Shown here: positions 7,357 to 16,078 of the stretch, piece by piece
How the letters are laid out: every line of letters begins with the position of its first letter
How positions within the stretch are numbered: the first letter of the stretch is position 1
Source of the DNA: a virus
Direction: 5' to 3' (one strand)
DNA: 25,565 nt
Virus record (IMG/VR): IMGVR_UViG_3300009447_000040
Span: 1-25,565 of that record
Made by a program: the position numbers and the translations under genes
The notes under the pieces: generated by a model
What the model was told of the DNA's origin: nothing
The model's database searches: none
The model's input: the letters and a program-made list of their open reading frames with translations, nothing else

Positions 7357-10300
7357 TCAGTCACTCAACAAGCCTCCTGGTCGCTGCTCGTCCATTATCA
7401 CAGAAATAACTTGTTGTTTTACTTTTTCCGCCAACTGCGTGCTTTTTTCTTGATCTTCTGACGAGTCTTTTGGATTGGCTCCTGCTTTATCATCCTTTTT
7501 CTCTGATTTCCCACTTCCCTTGTCCATATTAACCGTTATATTAATATTATTTGTATTTCCGCCAGAAGTTCCAGTTTCTGAGTTTTCTGTTAAGGGGGTC
7601 ACTGCTCCACCATCATTAAATTTTCCTGCATTTATTCGGTCGAGCATTGGCTTGCCAAGTTGTCGAGCGCTACTTGCTCGAATTACATATTCTCCTTCGC
7701 TGAGCATTGCGGGAATTTGATCGATGCCAGACTTGCCAGCTATGTGGCCGCCGTTGGCATAACCATTTATTTTTCCTCCTCTATAAACAGCTCTTGACTC
7801 CTGGATAGACGTTGGGCTAAAAGGGCTGTAATTGTCTTTAACGATTGAGCCAAAATCAAAGTCGTTTTCAAAGGGTTGATTTATGCTCATCGCCTCAGTT
7901 CTTGACATGCCGGTTTCTAGCATTGTTTGATTTACTGCGGCTGAGTCTATGCCAGAAGATTTGCCCCAAGAATCAAGCATTGATTTTTCTCCTAGTGCTC
8001 CAGATTCAGCAAGGCCCTCAAGGCCAGAGGAAACCATACTTCCAATTCCAACACTCAGAGCGGTACCTACGAGCATTTGCATTAAAGCTCTTTTTTTGGC
8101 TTTTTTCTCAGCCTCTTTTCTCATTCTTTCTTGAATGATTCCTTTTGTATATTGAGTATCCTCTTGAAGTCCTAGGTTTCCAGATTGTCCGCTATAGAAA
8201 AACCCAGACATTGCTTGAGATTGATATCTTCTTCCTGTGTTGTAACCTTCTCCTCCTCCAAAGTTTGCAGCAAGAGCGGATCCTGGCTGAGGCTCGTCTG
8301 GCTTACCTCCAGTTGAATAACCTGGAAGTTTTCCGCCTGCGTTTAATCTATGCATAAATCCGCCACCGTATTTCTTCACAGCGTCGCCACCCATTACATA
8401 TTCGCCATTAGTTACCATTGCAGGAACTCCGCCTCCTTTAGAATATTTTCTTACTCCTCCTCCGCTAGAAAACGGTAAAGCTCCAACGATTGCATCGGCG
8501 GCTTTGCCAAGGTATGCTTGTTGAATTGCTCCAAGAAAATTCATTGCAATATTATTCATAACATCGCTCAAGTCATCGGCTTTATTTATTGCTGCTTGCA
8601 TACCGTCAACAAGGCCGTTTCTAAATTGATTTGTTAATTCACCACCAAGTCTAAACTCCATCGTTTCAGCTTGCTCGACAATTCTTTTTTGAGCGTCCCT
8701 AGCTCCATTACGCATTGCGCCAGGTCCGGTTTCGTATTCCCTCTTAAGTTTTAATCTTTCCTTCTCTTTCTCTAAGAGTTCTTGGGCGCTTGATATTTCT
8801 GTTTTTGTCTCTGCGTTTATGTTTTTTATTTTTTGTTCGATTTCGTCTAGGTTCTTTTTTCTTTCTTCTTGCGAATTTAAAAGCGCATCATACTCTTCCC
8901 AATCAGCCTCGCTTTTTAGTGTTATTTGGCCAGTCACCATACCCTCAAGCCTTTTTTCCTTAAGTTCGTCCCGTTTCTTTTTTGTATCCAGTCCGGCGAG
9001 TTTGTCTTTTTGATTTTCTTCGAGGGTTGTGATTTTAGATTCTAATTTAAATCTTTTCTCGGACATTGCAAAACTTTCTCTTTCTCTACCGGTTTGATAT
9101 CCTGGGCCTACAGCATTCAACCTTCTTGCTGCGGCAACTTGTTCGGTAAAACCTCGGATTTTCTGGGAAGACTGAAGGCCTTCTGAAGACATGCGGTTTT
9201 TTCTTTCTAAATCTTTTATAATTTTATTTTCTGTCGCAACATAAAGATCTTGGCCCAATACTCTCTTAGCCGAACCTGCTTGTGATATTTTACTTTGTCT
9301 TGCTAGAGTTTCGTCAGACCGCTTTTTGTACACAAGAGATTCTATAGCTGCGAGATCTTGAGGGGAAACTCCATCTATCTCTTTTAATTTACCCACAAGC
9401 TCTTGTCCGCTCATTTTAGAGTAAGGTTTTGTAACATCTATTCTTGATATTCTGTTTTTTTCGCTAGCCTTGATGCCCATCTTCTTAGCTAAGTCACTCC
9501 TGACCGAGCTCTGCATACTAGGAGATCGTTTCACTAAAGTCATTAAGCCCTCCTTAAGACTAGAGTCTGCACCCCGAAGAGAAGAATCTAATTTTTCAGC
9601 GGCAGAATTCAGGGCTTTTTTGTATTTTATTTGCGCTTTCTGTTGTTCGGTTATCGCGCCACCCATCACTTTTTCTTGAAAATCTAAATTTTCAGAAATT
9701 TGCCGATACTTATCTTTTATTCTTAATTGAGCCAATGCGGATTCTTGCTGTGAAACTAACATCGCTTTCTGATGGTTTAACTTAACAATCAAACCGCGAA
9801 CTTCCTCTTTTCTTAAATCAGCAGATTCATTTTCAGCTTTTCTTTCCCCAGCCATAAAAGACTCAAACATGACTTTTTTTCTTGATACATCAGCTTTCTC
9901 TAATTCTTTGGCATACTCTTTTCCCGTCCCTTTAAATTCGCTGCCTGCCTCAGCTCCTTTTGCAGAAAAAGTATAATCGGAAGGTAATGCGCGCAAGGCG
10001 TCTGAGAGTTTAGAATCCAGATTAGTATTCATAATTTCATTCATGACTTTAACTTTTCCTTGAGCTTCGGGATCTTTTTCTTTTTTGTAAATCGTTGAAC
10101 TTGTTAAAGGATCAAAGCCTTTTGCGACGTTTATGGTTTTTGAATCTTCTTTTTTTATTTCCTGATTAAGTCTATTGTAGCCCTCTCTAAAATCTTTTAA
10201 ATGTTTCTTAGCTTCTGGGAAATCTGAGAAAAGAGAAACTAAAGAGGACCCCATGCTTTTTGAATAGTCTAAATCGTCTTTCGCTTTTTTAATTGCGGCC

Positions 10301-13300
10301 TCTTCAGCCTTGCCTAACCCATCAACTAATCCGTATAAACCTCCAACAGTAGCTCCTATAGCTGTGCCCAGCGGACCAAACATCATTCCCATTGCTGCTC
10401 CGCTACCAGCCCCTTGTAGAAAACCTCCGGTGGCTGCGCCAGCCGTACCCCCAATTGCGTCTTGCGCAAAACCTGCAGCCATAGGCAAGCCCATCATCAA
10501 ACCCATTTGCCCACCAGTGCTACCAATCATTCTTCCCGCCCTCGTTCCAGCAAACCTTGAGCTTGCGTTTTGTAGCCCAACGCTTCTCGCGGCTCTTTGC
10601 GTAGCTGCTTTTAATTTTTCTGTGGTCCCAATTAATTGATTTGTTTTTTTGGCTACTCTGTCTTGAGCGCTAGAACTTACGTTGTATTTGTTCCCAAGTT
10701 TTTGCATCATCTCTTGCATTTTCTTATGAGGAACCCTGCCCGTTTCAAATCTTTTTATAACACCGGCAATAGCTTTGTTATACTTTTTAGCGTTGCTCTC
10801 CGTTTGGGATTGCGCACCACTACCTCTATAACCAACCACGTCAGAACTTGTAATTTCTGGTGCATAATTCGGCACGTATCCATTTGCAGCGCCAAATACA
10901 TCTTTCAATCCATTTGGTTCGTCGTCTGTATTGGTTACGCCCAGACCGATTGGATTACTTTTATTCATTAGTGCTGAATGAGAGCCAATTCTTATTTTCG
11001 AAACAGGAACGCCAGCTTCTTTTTCTCTACCTATTGCATCAGATAATGGGTTGGCGAAGTTGGGGATGTATCCGTGAGATTTTAATTGACTATTTAAACC
11101 TACCCTAGAAAATTTGCCGCTTTGTAAAGACTTAAACCCTGCCTTGCGAAGAAGAGTTGTTTGTTCTTCGTTGCTACTACTCCATGGTTTGTCGCCAACA
11201 AAAAGGCGGCCATCTTTTCTAGACAATATACCTTTATTTAGATCAGATGTTTTGCTTAAGTTAGGAGCGCCAGCTTTACCAAACCTAACATCATATATTT
11301 TTCTAGCGAATGATTTAGCATTTTTTATGTTTGTGTTTATTTTAGCTTCAGCACCTTTCCTACCTTTGCTACCAGGAACCCCAAACAATTTATATAATTC
11401 TTTATTTCTTGGCAAATCAATTCTTGCACCTTGATCTTCTGTGATTTTATCGGTCTCTCCCACACCGCGTATAATGCTTTTTGCCACAGCCTCAAAGATA
11501 TGGCCCGAAACAACAGCCATTTTACTTTTTGGTAAATCACTGTTCATATTTGATTTATCCATAGAAAAAGTATCACCTAGGGATAAACTATTTAAAATTT
11601 GATTAGTAACCTCAAATCCCTTATTTTGAAGTTTTTCATTTATTTGGTCTTCGAATCTTTTTGAGCCTCTTTTTTTATCTGATTCATCTAAGGTGTAAAA
11701 ATCAAAAGCGACTTTAGCGCCCTTACCTTGATTGGGATTCGCGGTCTTTTTTCCTTTAGCGGGAGCATGAATATCTGTAAATCCTTTTGGTGGAGATCCG
11801 TCAGACCTAGCTTGGTAAACTCCACTATCTGCAACACCAGGAACAACATAATAATAGTTACCAATTTGATCTGAACCTCTAGATGCGGCGAGACCAACAT
11901 AATTAGAAGAATTTTGATTAATACCATATTGAACTCTTCCCTGTTTAGCTGTAAACTTAGAAGTTCTCGGTTTAATTTTCTTAAAATTAGGTATATATCC
12001 TCCCGCAGCATATGGATCAAATCCATGTATACTACCAAATGCTTGTTGATAATTCTCTCCAGCCTTACTTGACTTTGGAGGCATGATCGCAGGTTGACTC
12101 ATCCCCTTAAAATTCTTTACTTTTTCTGCGCTGTTATATATTACCGAGCCTTCGCCAGGCATATTCATACTTCGAATACTTCCAGCAGCATATCCACCTC
12201 GCGCAGCTTGCTCGCGTTCTGGATCTGCAAAATTTGGAATGTGTCCGCCCGCTCTTCCCTTTCGAGGAGCAAGGCTTGCATTGTACCCTTTCGTGTATAA
12301 ACTAGCGGCAACACTTTTTGATACAGAGTTCAACATGTTAGCTTCAACAACTTGAGCCTTCAAGAGTCCAAGGATTATTTTTTCCTTTTCCGTTCTTGAA
12401 ATATCGGTTCGCAACATTTCCTTGCTTATCGCTGCGTTTTGCCCAAATAAAGTAACAAGAGAAGTTTGTATTGCTTTTTGTTTATGAGCTTCGCTTGTTA
12501 CCCCAATTAAAGATTGCAGACTTTGATTCGCATAAACCAAAGCTTTAGCAAATAACTTTATAAATACTGCGGAAATAACGACCAACCCTGGACCAGTTAT
12601 GATATTACCCAAGCCCTTTAAAAAACCTTGAGCGAAATCGCTACCAGTGGATTCTCCACCGCCAAGCATTTCATTTGCTCCTTCAGCCAGTCCCTTGAAA
12701 ACATTCAAAACCTTTTCCATTCCTGGAGCAAGCATGATTTCTCCAATCTGTGCGCTTAATTCTTTTAAAGCTATTCCGGTTTCTGTGGCCATTGCAGACA
12801 TGGTCTGCCTTAATTGATCGTTTTTGTCTATAGCTTCTGTGGTGGCCCCTGCAGAGATTTGAGTAGCGTTTGCAAGTATACCGTTTTGCTTTGCAGCGTC
12901 ACTCAGTACAGCTTTTAATATATTGATTTGAAAAACTCCACCAACCGTCTGAGCTATTTGTGCTTTTTGGGATTCCGTAAGATGATCAAAAGTGTTAGCG
13001 AGATCGGTTAAAATTCTTCTTGCGCCAATCGTATTGCCTTCCAAATCTCTTACAGCGATACCCAGATTTTCCAATTGATTTAAAGTGTCTGTTCTTCCTA
13101 TTCTTGTGAAAATTGTTTTAAATGAGTTTCCGATTACTTTACCACCTCGAGCAGTTTTTTGTTGTGCTGCAGTAACCAGACCTACCAACTCATCAATATC
13201 CACTCCAGCACTTTTCGCAGCCTGACCCGTTCGAGATATCGCATCAGCAAAATCTTCTGCACTAACAGCAAATTTTACATCAACCGCAGCGAATTTACTT

Positions 13301-13869
13301 ACAAGTTGAGTAGTGTCTTTTATTTGATCTCCATAAGTATTCATGGCCGCAGTCAAAGCTTTTACTGCGTTTGCAGAATCCATTCCAGTTAATCGAGTCA
13401 AAATAAGAGCGTCTCGAGTTCTTTTTAAAGACTCCTCCATCGTCAAGCCTTGACGAGCATACTCGGTAGCCGCTTCAGCGGCAACGTTAAAAGCTGCTCC
13501 GGTTTCCTTGGCGGTTTTAAATAAGCCGTTTGAGAATTTTTCTAAATTCGCTGTAGATAAATTCATAACTACATTGATATCAGCAAGAGCTTTTTCGACT
13601 TCAACAACATTTTTAACTAAAGCTTTAAAGCCGTCAGCTACTCCATTGATTATCGCCATACTCGCGCCAAACGCAATGATACGAGCGTTAGCAGCTTCCA
13701 TAGATTTGCTAAACTCGTCAGCTCCACGCTTCATATTCCCAAGCGGCTGGGTAGCTCCCTTGTCATCCACCGTTATTTTGATCGGTGTTTTGCGAATACG
13801 GTTTACAGCCGCTTGAACAGCCGCTTCAAGCGGCTGTGTATTACCTTGTACGTTGAGATTTATAGACAT
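7357..13869 (-). CDS. Tail tape measure protein, TP901-type core, 2170 aa
   Basis: The tail-length ruler, carried inside the tube. Residues about 60-400 match the TP901 core of phage minor tail proteins (ANARIIAFGASMAIINGV, YARQGLTMEESLKRTRDAL, GRTDTLNQLENLGI). A hydrophobic segment lies at 424-447. Four spacer motifs follow: GGHIPNF at 541, GGYIPNF at 623, HGYIPNF at 932 and NGYVPNY at 996. A possible PD-(D/E)XK-like insert lies around 720-865. A Gly/Ala/Met-rich stretch (about 1113-1188) could insert in membrane. About 1190-1790 is long, charged and probably helical. Two C-terminal copies of a GG...IPAML.EGEYVI type motif, common near tape measure C-termini, lie near 1820 and 2058. ATG 13869 has an AAGG site held in a hairpin. 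At about 0.15 nm per residue a fully helical ruler would give a tail of some 300 nm, but the inserts make that an upper bound. Confidence 0.95.
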   Translation of the reverse strand: MSINLNVQGNTQPLEAAVQAAVNRIRKTPIKITVDDKGATQPLGNMKRGADEFSKSMEAANARIIAFGASMAIINGVADGFKALVKNVVEVEKALADINVVMNLSTANLEKFSNGLFKTAKETGAAFNVAAEAATEYARQGLTMEESLKRTRDALILTRLTGMDSANAVKALTAAMNTYGDQIKDTTQLVSKFAAVDVKFAVSAEDFADAISRTGQAAKSAGVDIDELVGLVTAAQQKTARGGKVIGNSFKTIFTRIGRTDTLNQLENLGIAVRDLEGNTIGARRILTDLANTFDHLTESQKAQIAQTVGGVFQINILKAVLSDAAKQNGILANATQISAGATTEAIDKNDQLRQTMSAMATETGIALKELSAQIGEIMLAPGMEKVLNVFKGLAEGANEMLGGGESTGSDFAQGFLKGLGNIITGPGLVVISAVFIKLFAKALVYANQSLQSLIGVTSEAHKQKAIQTSLVTLFGQNAAISKEMLRTDISRTEKEKIILGLLKAQVVEANMLNSVSKSVAASLYTKGYNASLAPRKGRAGGHIPNFADPEREQAARGGYAAGSIRSMNMPGEGSVIYNSAEKVKNFKGMSQPAIMPPKSSKAGENYQQAFGSIHGFDPYAAGGYIPNFKKIKPRTSKFTAKQGRVQYGINQNSSNYVGLAASRGSDQIGNYYYVVPGVADSGVYQARSDGSPPKGFTDIHAPAKGKKTANPNQGKGAKVAFDFYTLDESDKKRGSKRFEDQINEKLQNKGFEVTNQILNSLSLGDTFSMDKSNMNSDLPKSKMAVVSGHIFEAVAKSIIRGVGETDKITEDQGARIDLPRNKELYKLFGVPGSKGRKGAEAKINTNIKNAKSFARKIYDVRFGKAGAPNLSKTSDLNKGILSRKDGRLFVGDKPWSSSNEEQTTLLRKAGFKSLQSGKFSRVGLNSQLKSHGYIPNFANPLSDAIGREKEAGVPVSKIRIGSHSALMNKSNPIGLGVTNTDDEPNGLKDVFGAANGYVPNYAPEITSSDVVGYRGSGAQSQTESNAKKYNKAIAGVIKRFETGRVPHKKMQEMMQKLGNKYNVSSSAQDRVAKKTNQLIGTTEKLKAATQRAARSVGLQNASSRFAGTRAGRMIGSTGGQMGLMMGLPMAAGFAQDAIGGTAGAATGGFLQGAGSGAAMGMMFGPLGTAIGATVGGLYGLVDGLGKAEEAAIKKAKDDLDYSKSMGSSLVSLFSDFPEAKKHLKDFREGYNRLNQEIKKEDSKTINVAKGFDPLTSSTIYKKEKDPEAQGKVKVMNEIMNTNLDSKLSDALRALPSDYTFSAKGAEAGSEFKGTGKEYAKELEKADVSRKKVMFESFMAGERKAENESADLRKEEVRGLIVKLNHQKAMLVSQQESALAQLRIKDKYRQISENLDFQEKVMGGAITEQQKAQIKYKKALNSAAEKLDSSLRGADSSLKEGLMTLVKRSPSMQSSVRSDLAKKMGIKASEKNRISRIDVTKPYSKMSGQELVGKLKEIDGVSPQDLAAIESLVYKKRSDETLARQSKISQAGSAKRVLGQDLYVATENKIIKDLERKNRMSSEGLQSSQKIRGFTEQVAAARRLNAVGPGYQTGRERESFAMSEKRFKLESKITTLEENQKDKLAGLDTKKKRDELKEKRLEGMVTGQITLKSEADWEEYDALLNSQEERKKNLDEIEQKIKNINAETKTEISSAQELLEKEKERLKLKREYETGPGAMRNGARDAQKRIVEQAETMEFRLGGELTNQFRNGLVDGMQAAINKADDLSDVMNNIAMNFLGAIQQAYLGKAADAIVGALPFSSGGGVRKYSKGGGVPAMVTNGEYVMGGDAVKKYGGGFMHRLNAGGKLPGYSTGGKPDEPQPGSALAANFGGGEGYNTGRRYQSQAMSGFFYSGQSGNLGLQEDTQYTKGIIQERMRKEAEKKAKKRALMQMLVGTALSVGIGSMVSSGLEGLAESGALGEKSMLDSWGKSSGIDSAAVNQTMLETGMSRTEAMSINQPFENDFDFGSIVKDNYSPFSPTSIQESRAVYRGGKINGYANGGHIAGKSGIDQIPAMLSEGEYVIRASSARQLGKPMLDRINAGKFNDGGAVTPLTENSETGTSGGNTNNINITVNMDKGSGKSEKKDDKAGANPKDSSEDQEKSTQLAEKVKQQVISVIMDEQRPGGLLSD
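13805..13837 (-). repeat. Perfect 13-bp inverted repeat inside the start of the tape measure gene
   Basis: ACAGCCGCTTGAA and TTCAAGCGGCTGT flank a 7-nt loop, so the mRNA can form a G+C-rich hairpin about 33 nt after the start codon. It encodes the protein segment TQPLEAAVQAAV. A third partial copy (CAGCCGCTT) occurs at 13741-13749 on the minus strand. Confidence 0.75.
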
Positions 13870-13871
13870 AT

Positions 13872-13893
13872 TACCTTATTCCGTTATAAGGTA
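13872..13893 (-). promoter_or_regulatory. Hairpin sequestering the tape measure ribosome-binding site
   Basis: The mRNA reads TACCTTAT, loop AACGGA, ATAAGGTA, then AT and ATG 13869. The 8-bp stem is perfect and holds the AAGG Shine-Dalgarno in its 3' arm. This would restrain translation of the tape measure. Confidence 0.55.
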
Positions 13894-13897
13894 TTAA

Positions 13898-13903
13898 TAC
13901 ACC
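13898..13903 (-). promoter_or_regulatory. Candidate phage promoter motif GGTGTA, tape measure gene
   Basis: GGTGTA on the minus strand in the 38-nt gap before the tape measure gene, 28 nt upstream of ATG 13869. It could give the tape measure and tip genes their own transcript. Confidence 0.35.
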
Positions 13904-13907
13904 AAAA

Positions 13908-14894
13908 CTATCCTACTCCATGCAATTTCATTAAATCTTCCATATTTAAAGTTCCGCCCTTCTTTTTGGCTTCTTCGTGAAGACTTACCCCTCCCTTAGG
14001 CTTGTCCACCCCAAGATACTCATAATCCTCATCCTTAGCTCCAACTAGAGTTCCAGCGCTACCTTGATTTAGTTTGTCTTTGGCTTTGTCTCGCTCTTCT
14101 TTTGAGGAGCCTCCAAAGTCTAACAGTTTCGCGGGATCTTTCCTTATATTATCTGGTATATTTTCATTATTATCAAATATATTTTTAAATACTCTAGTAT
14201 AAACTATTAATCTTATTTGATTGTATGTTAAATTACAAAACGGTTTTCCATAAAATTGCATACTGTCTTCAGCAAAACTTAAATATGGATTATAAAAATC
14301 TTCTAATATAGTATATTGTATATTTTCTTCATTAAAGCTCTTAAAGACATCGTTATAACGAGAAACTATTTTCTTTAAATCTTGATTCTCTAATTGATCA
14401 AATTCATCTTCACCAAATAAAGGAATCAATAAATCTTTATCTTTATAAAAACTTTTAATCATATAAAAATCATTTAATCTATCTTTTGCATATTTCTCGC
14501 AAGTGTTTCCAACAAGAGACATCCTCTGAGCGAGTTTTTGATTCAGTGCGAGGGTTTCTTCTTCTATTGTTTTTTCTTGCTTGTCAATCTGGTTCTTGAT
14601 AACCATTTTTGTTTTGGCGGTCTTTAAAGTTTCAAGAAAATACTCCTTATCCTCTATGAATTTTTCGTCCTTGTCTCCCCAGTCTCCCTCTTCTTTTAAA
14701 AAAGCAAGCATCTCTTCTTCTGTGGGCACGCCCCGACGAAGGGCTGCGTTAAAATATTTTTCCTCTATCTCTTCAAGCTCTACTTGGTCGTGCGGAGTCA
14801 AGTGCTTGATGTAAACAAAGTCCTCGTCAAGAATTGTGGAAGAGTAACCTCTAACTACATCCCTAAATATCTTTCTGCGCTTGACCGCTTCCAC
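13908..14894 (-). CDS. Probable tail assembly chaperone (distal), 328 aa
   Basis: Not recognised from sequence alone. It is acidic and lysine-rich, with probable helices (residues 60-140, KDEKFIEDKEYFLETLKTAK) and a central Tyr/Phe-rich segment (FYNPYLSFAEDSMQFYGKPF). The last part is a low-complexity K/E/G/D region ending LMKLHGVG. It lies directly upstream of the tape measure gene, the position of gpGT-type chaperones that bind the tape measure. In lambda the second chaperone domain is made by -1 frameshifting. Here the frame starts with its own GTG at 14894, 5 nt past the upstream stop, and no slippery heptamer is seen. The chaperone role is inferred from position only. Confidence 0.4.
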   Translation of the reverse strand: MEAVKRRKIFRDVVRGYSSTILDEDFVYIKHLTPHDQVELEEIEEKYFNAALRRGVPTEEEMLAFLKEEGDWGDKDEKFIEDKEYFLETLKTAKTKMVIKNQIDKQEKTIEEETLALNQKLAQRMSLVGNTCEKYAKDRLNDFYMIKSFYKDKDLLIPLFGEDEFDQLENQDLKKIVSRYNDVFKSFNEENIQYTILEDFYNPYLSFAEDSMQFYGKPFCNLTYNQIRLIVYTRVFKNIFDNNENIPDNIRKDPAKLLDFGGSSKEERDKAKDKLNQGSAGTLVGAKDEDYEYLGVDKPKGGVSLHEEAKKKGGTLNMEDLMKLHGVG

Positions 14895-14899
14895 ATATA

Positions 14900-15709
14900 T
14901 TAAATACTACCGTCCTCGATATCTTTGTCTAGCTTTTCGAAATCTAGTTTCGAAACTGCGCCAGAACTGTAATACCAAAAGCTAAAAAATGCGGCAACCT
15001 TTCCTCCGACTATATCATAAAGATCGTTCCCCTCCTCCTCAAGCTCGTAATAAGTTTGAAGCTTTTGCTCAAAATCGCGACCCTCAAATAAAGGAGATAT
15101 TTCCTCTTCGTCAGACTTCTGAACAAAAGTGAGATTTAAAATATACCATTGAATAACTTTATTCTCGGCTCTTACGTCAGCGGTGTGGTTGAAAAGGTTA
15201 GAATATGAAGTCTCGACATTAATAATATCTTTCCTTAAAAGAGCTATCTCTCCAGCGATTTCCTTTAATCGCGCTGTATCCTTTTCTGTTTTAACATTTT
15301 TTATCTGAATCTTTTCGCTTTCCTGGGAGAATTCTCCATACCTTACGTACATTTTTGTCAGAGCTTTTGCGTCCTCTTCCGCAAGCAGTCCACCTGTATC
15401 GCTGTATTTTTTTGCGAGCATGGCTTTTGTTAAAATCCCTCGCTTTATACAATTACTCATTTCGACACTAAATTCCAATTCGGCATCTTCTATTTGCCTG
15501 CGAGTTGGCTGCTTCATTATGAGTCGATAAGGAGTTGGCTCAACCACTTCCTTGGTTACAGAAACTTCTTCCTCTTCGCCGGTTTCTTCGTTCTTGACTT
15601 TGCTCGTCTCTGTTTTCTTGACCTTCTCTTCTTTTTCAAAAGTGAAGCTGTAAATTTCACGCAGTTTTTTGCGGGTATCGTTTATTGTTGGGGTTGCTGT
15701 GTCTGACAT
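14900..15709 (-). CDS. Probable tail assembly chaperone (proximal), 269 aa
   Basis: Not recognised by a specific motif. It is strongly charged. Residues 10-60 are K/E-rich and likely flexible; about 60-190 look helical (PTRRQIEDAELEFSVEMSNC and a coiled-coil-like stretch around LKEIAGEIALLRKDI); the C-terminal part is more ordered (VIQWYILNLTFVQK, GGKVAAFFSFWYYSSG). Position upstream of the tape measure and acidity fit a gpG-like chaperone that keeps the tape measure soluble. Length is greater than lambda gpG. ATG 15709 lies 9 nt after the preceding stop, in an A/T-only leader without Shine-Dalgarno. Confidence 0.42.
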   Translation of the reverse strand: MSDTATPTINDTRKKLREIYSFTFEKEEKVKKTETSKVKNEETGEEEEVSVTKEVVEPTPYRLIMKQPTRRQIEDAELEFSVEMSNCIKRGILTKAMLAKKYSDTGGLLAEEDAKALTKMYVRYGEFSQESEKIQIKNVKTEKDTARLKEIAGEIALLRKDIINVETSYSNLFNHTADVRAENKVIQWYILNLTFVQKSDEEEISPLFEGRDFEQKLQTYYELEEEGNDLYDIVGGKVAAFFSFWYYSSGAVSKLDFEKLDKDIEDGSI

Positions 15710-15718
15710 AATTTTATT

Positions 15719-16006
15719 TTATTTAAATGTAAAGCCTATGGTATAATTATCTAAATCCATTTCGATATTTCTAATAGTTTCATTGCCAATATCTAAAGTT
15801 CTTTTTCTTAGGTGCTGCAACTTATCTAAACTGAAGTAGTCAGCTTGATCCACAACTGGCACGCAACCCTCTGGCAAATTATTTCTTAATTTATTAAAAT
15901 TAATTTGATGCTCCTTATGTAAATCCTCAAGCATAACGAGGAAACCCTTAAAAAGGGAAACCGTATTCCTGTGGCAACATTTTTTAAAAATGTCTTCTGC
16001 TTCCAT
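15719..16006 (-). CDS. Small protein of unknown function, first gene of the tail operon (95 aa)
   Basis: Unrecognised. From ATG 16006 it begins MEAEDIFKKCCHRNTVSLFK and ends NYTIGFTFK. It looks helical in the first half (FLVMLEDLHKEHQINFNKL) and contains Cys10-Cys11-His12. An extended version from TTG 16051 would give 110 aa, but the ATG is preferred: the extra 15 residues overlap a candidate promoter motif and look non-coding. It is the first gene of the minus-strand tail operon and diverges from the neck operon. A small tail or completion protein is possible from the context. Confidence 0.6.
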   Translation of the reverse strand: MEAEDIFKKCCHRNTVSLFKGFLVMLEDLHKEHQINFNKLRNNLPEGCVPVVDQADYFSLDKLQHLRKRTLDIGNETIRNIEMDLDNYTIGFTFK

Positions 16007-16044
16007 ATGTATTATTGTTGTAGATCCTTGTACCTGTATCGATA

Positions 16045-16050
16045 TACACA
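16045..16050 (-). promoter_or_regulatory. Candidate phage promoter motif TGTGTA, tail operon
   Basis: TGTGTA on the minus strand after a run of T, 38 nt upstream of ATG 16006. It is one of a set of GTGTA motifs at transcription-unit starts. Confidence 0.35.
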
Positions 16051-16063
16051 AAAAAAAATCTTT

Positions 16064-16069
16064 AGTGTA
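16064..16069 (+). promoter_or_regulatory. Candidate phage promoter motif AGTGTA, neck operon
   Basis: AGTGTA lies 9 nt before ATG 16079. The same 9-nt spacing is found before ATG 20763 (minus strand) and ATG 25033. If the motif were a -10 element, the mRNA would be almost leaderless. Confidence 0.4.
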
Positions 16070-16078
16070 AAAGTATTC

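Larger units (their letters stand above)
16007..16078. promoter_or_regulatory. Divergent intergenic control region between the tail and neck operons
   Basis: A 72-nt A/T-rich gap between two outward-facing genes. It holds TGTGTA on the minus strand (16050 to 16045) and AGTGTA on the plus strand (16064-16069), separated by an A-run. The motifs point outward, each toward its own gene. No sigma70-like -35/-10 pair is convincing. Promoter function is inferred from geometry and recurrence elsewhere in the window. Confidence 0.45.

Noticed and set aside
7475-8357. Several plus-strand open frames
   Set aside because: They are shadows of the Ser/Gly-rich end of the tape measure gene; the minus-strand frame has recognisable tape measure motifs throughout.
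10310-10639. Plus-strand open frame of 109 codons rich in Pro and Ala
   Set aside because: It is the complement of the Gly/Ala/Met-rich segment of the tape measure gene and has no start signal or spacing of its own.
14895-14915. -1 frameshift site joining the two chaperone-like genes
   Set aside because: No slippery heptamer, and a TAG in the second frame leaves almost no overlap.
16007-16051. TTG-started extension of the 95-aa gene
   Set aside because: The extra residues cover the minus-strand GTGTA motif, and a normal ATG is available at 16006.
15971-16078. Upstream extension of the 152-aa gene
   Set aside because: It would overlap the 95-aa gene on the other strand and read through the promoter region and a poly-A run; ATG 16079 has the GTGTA motif at the usual spacing.
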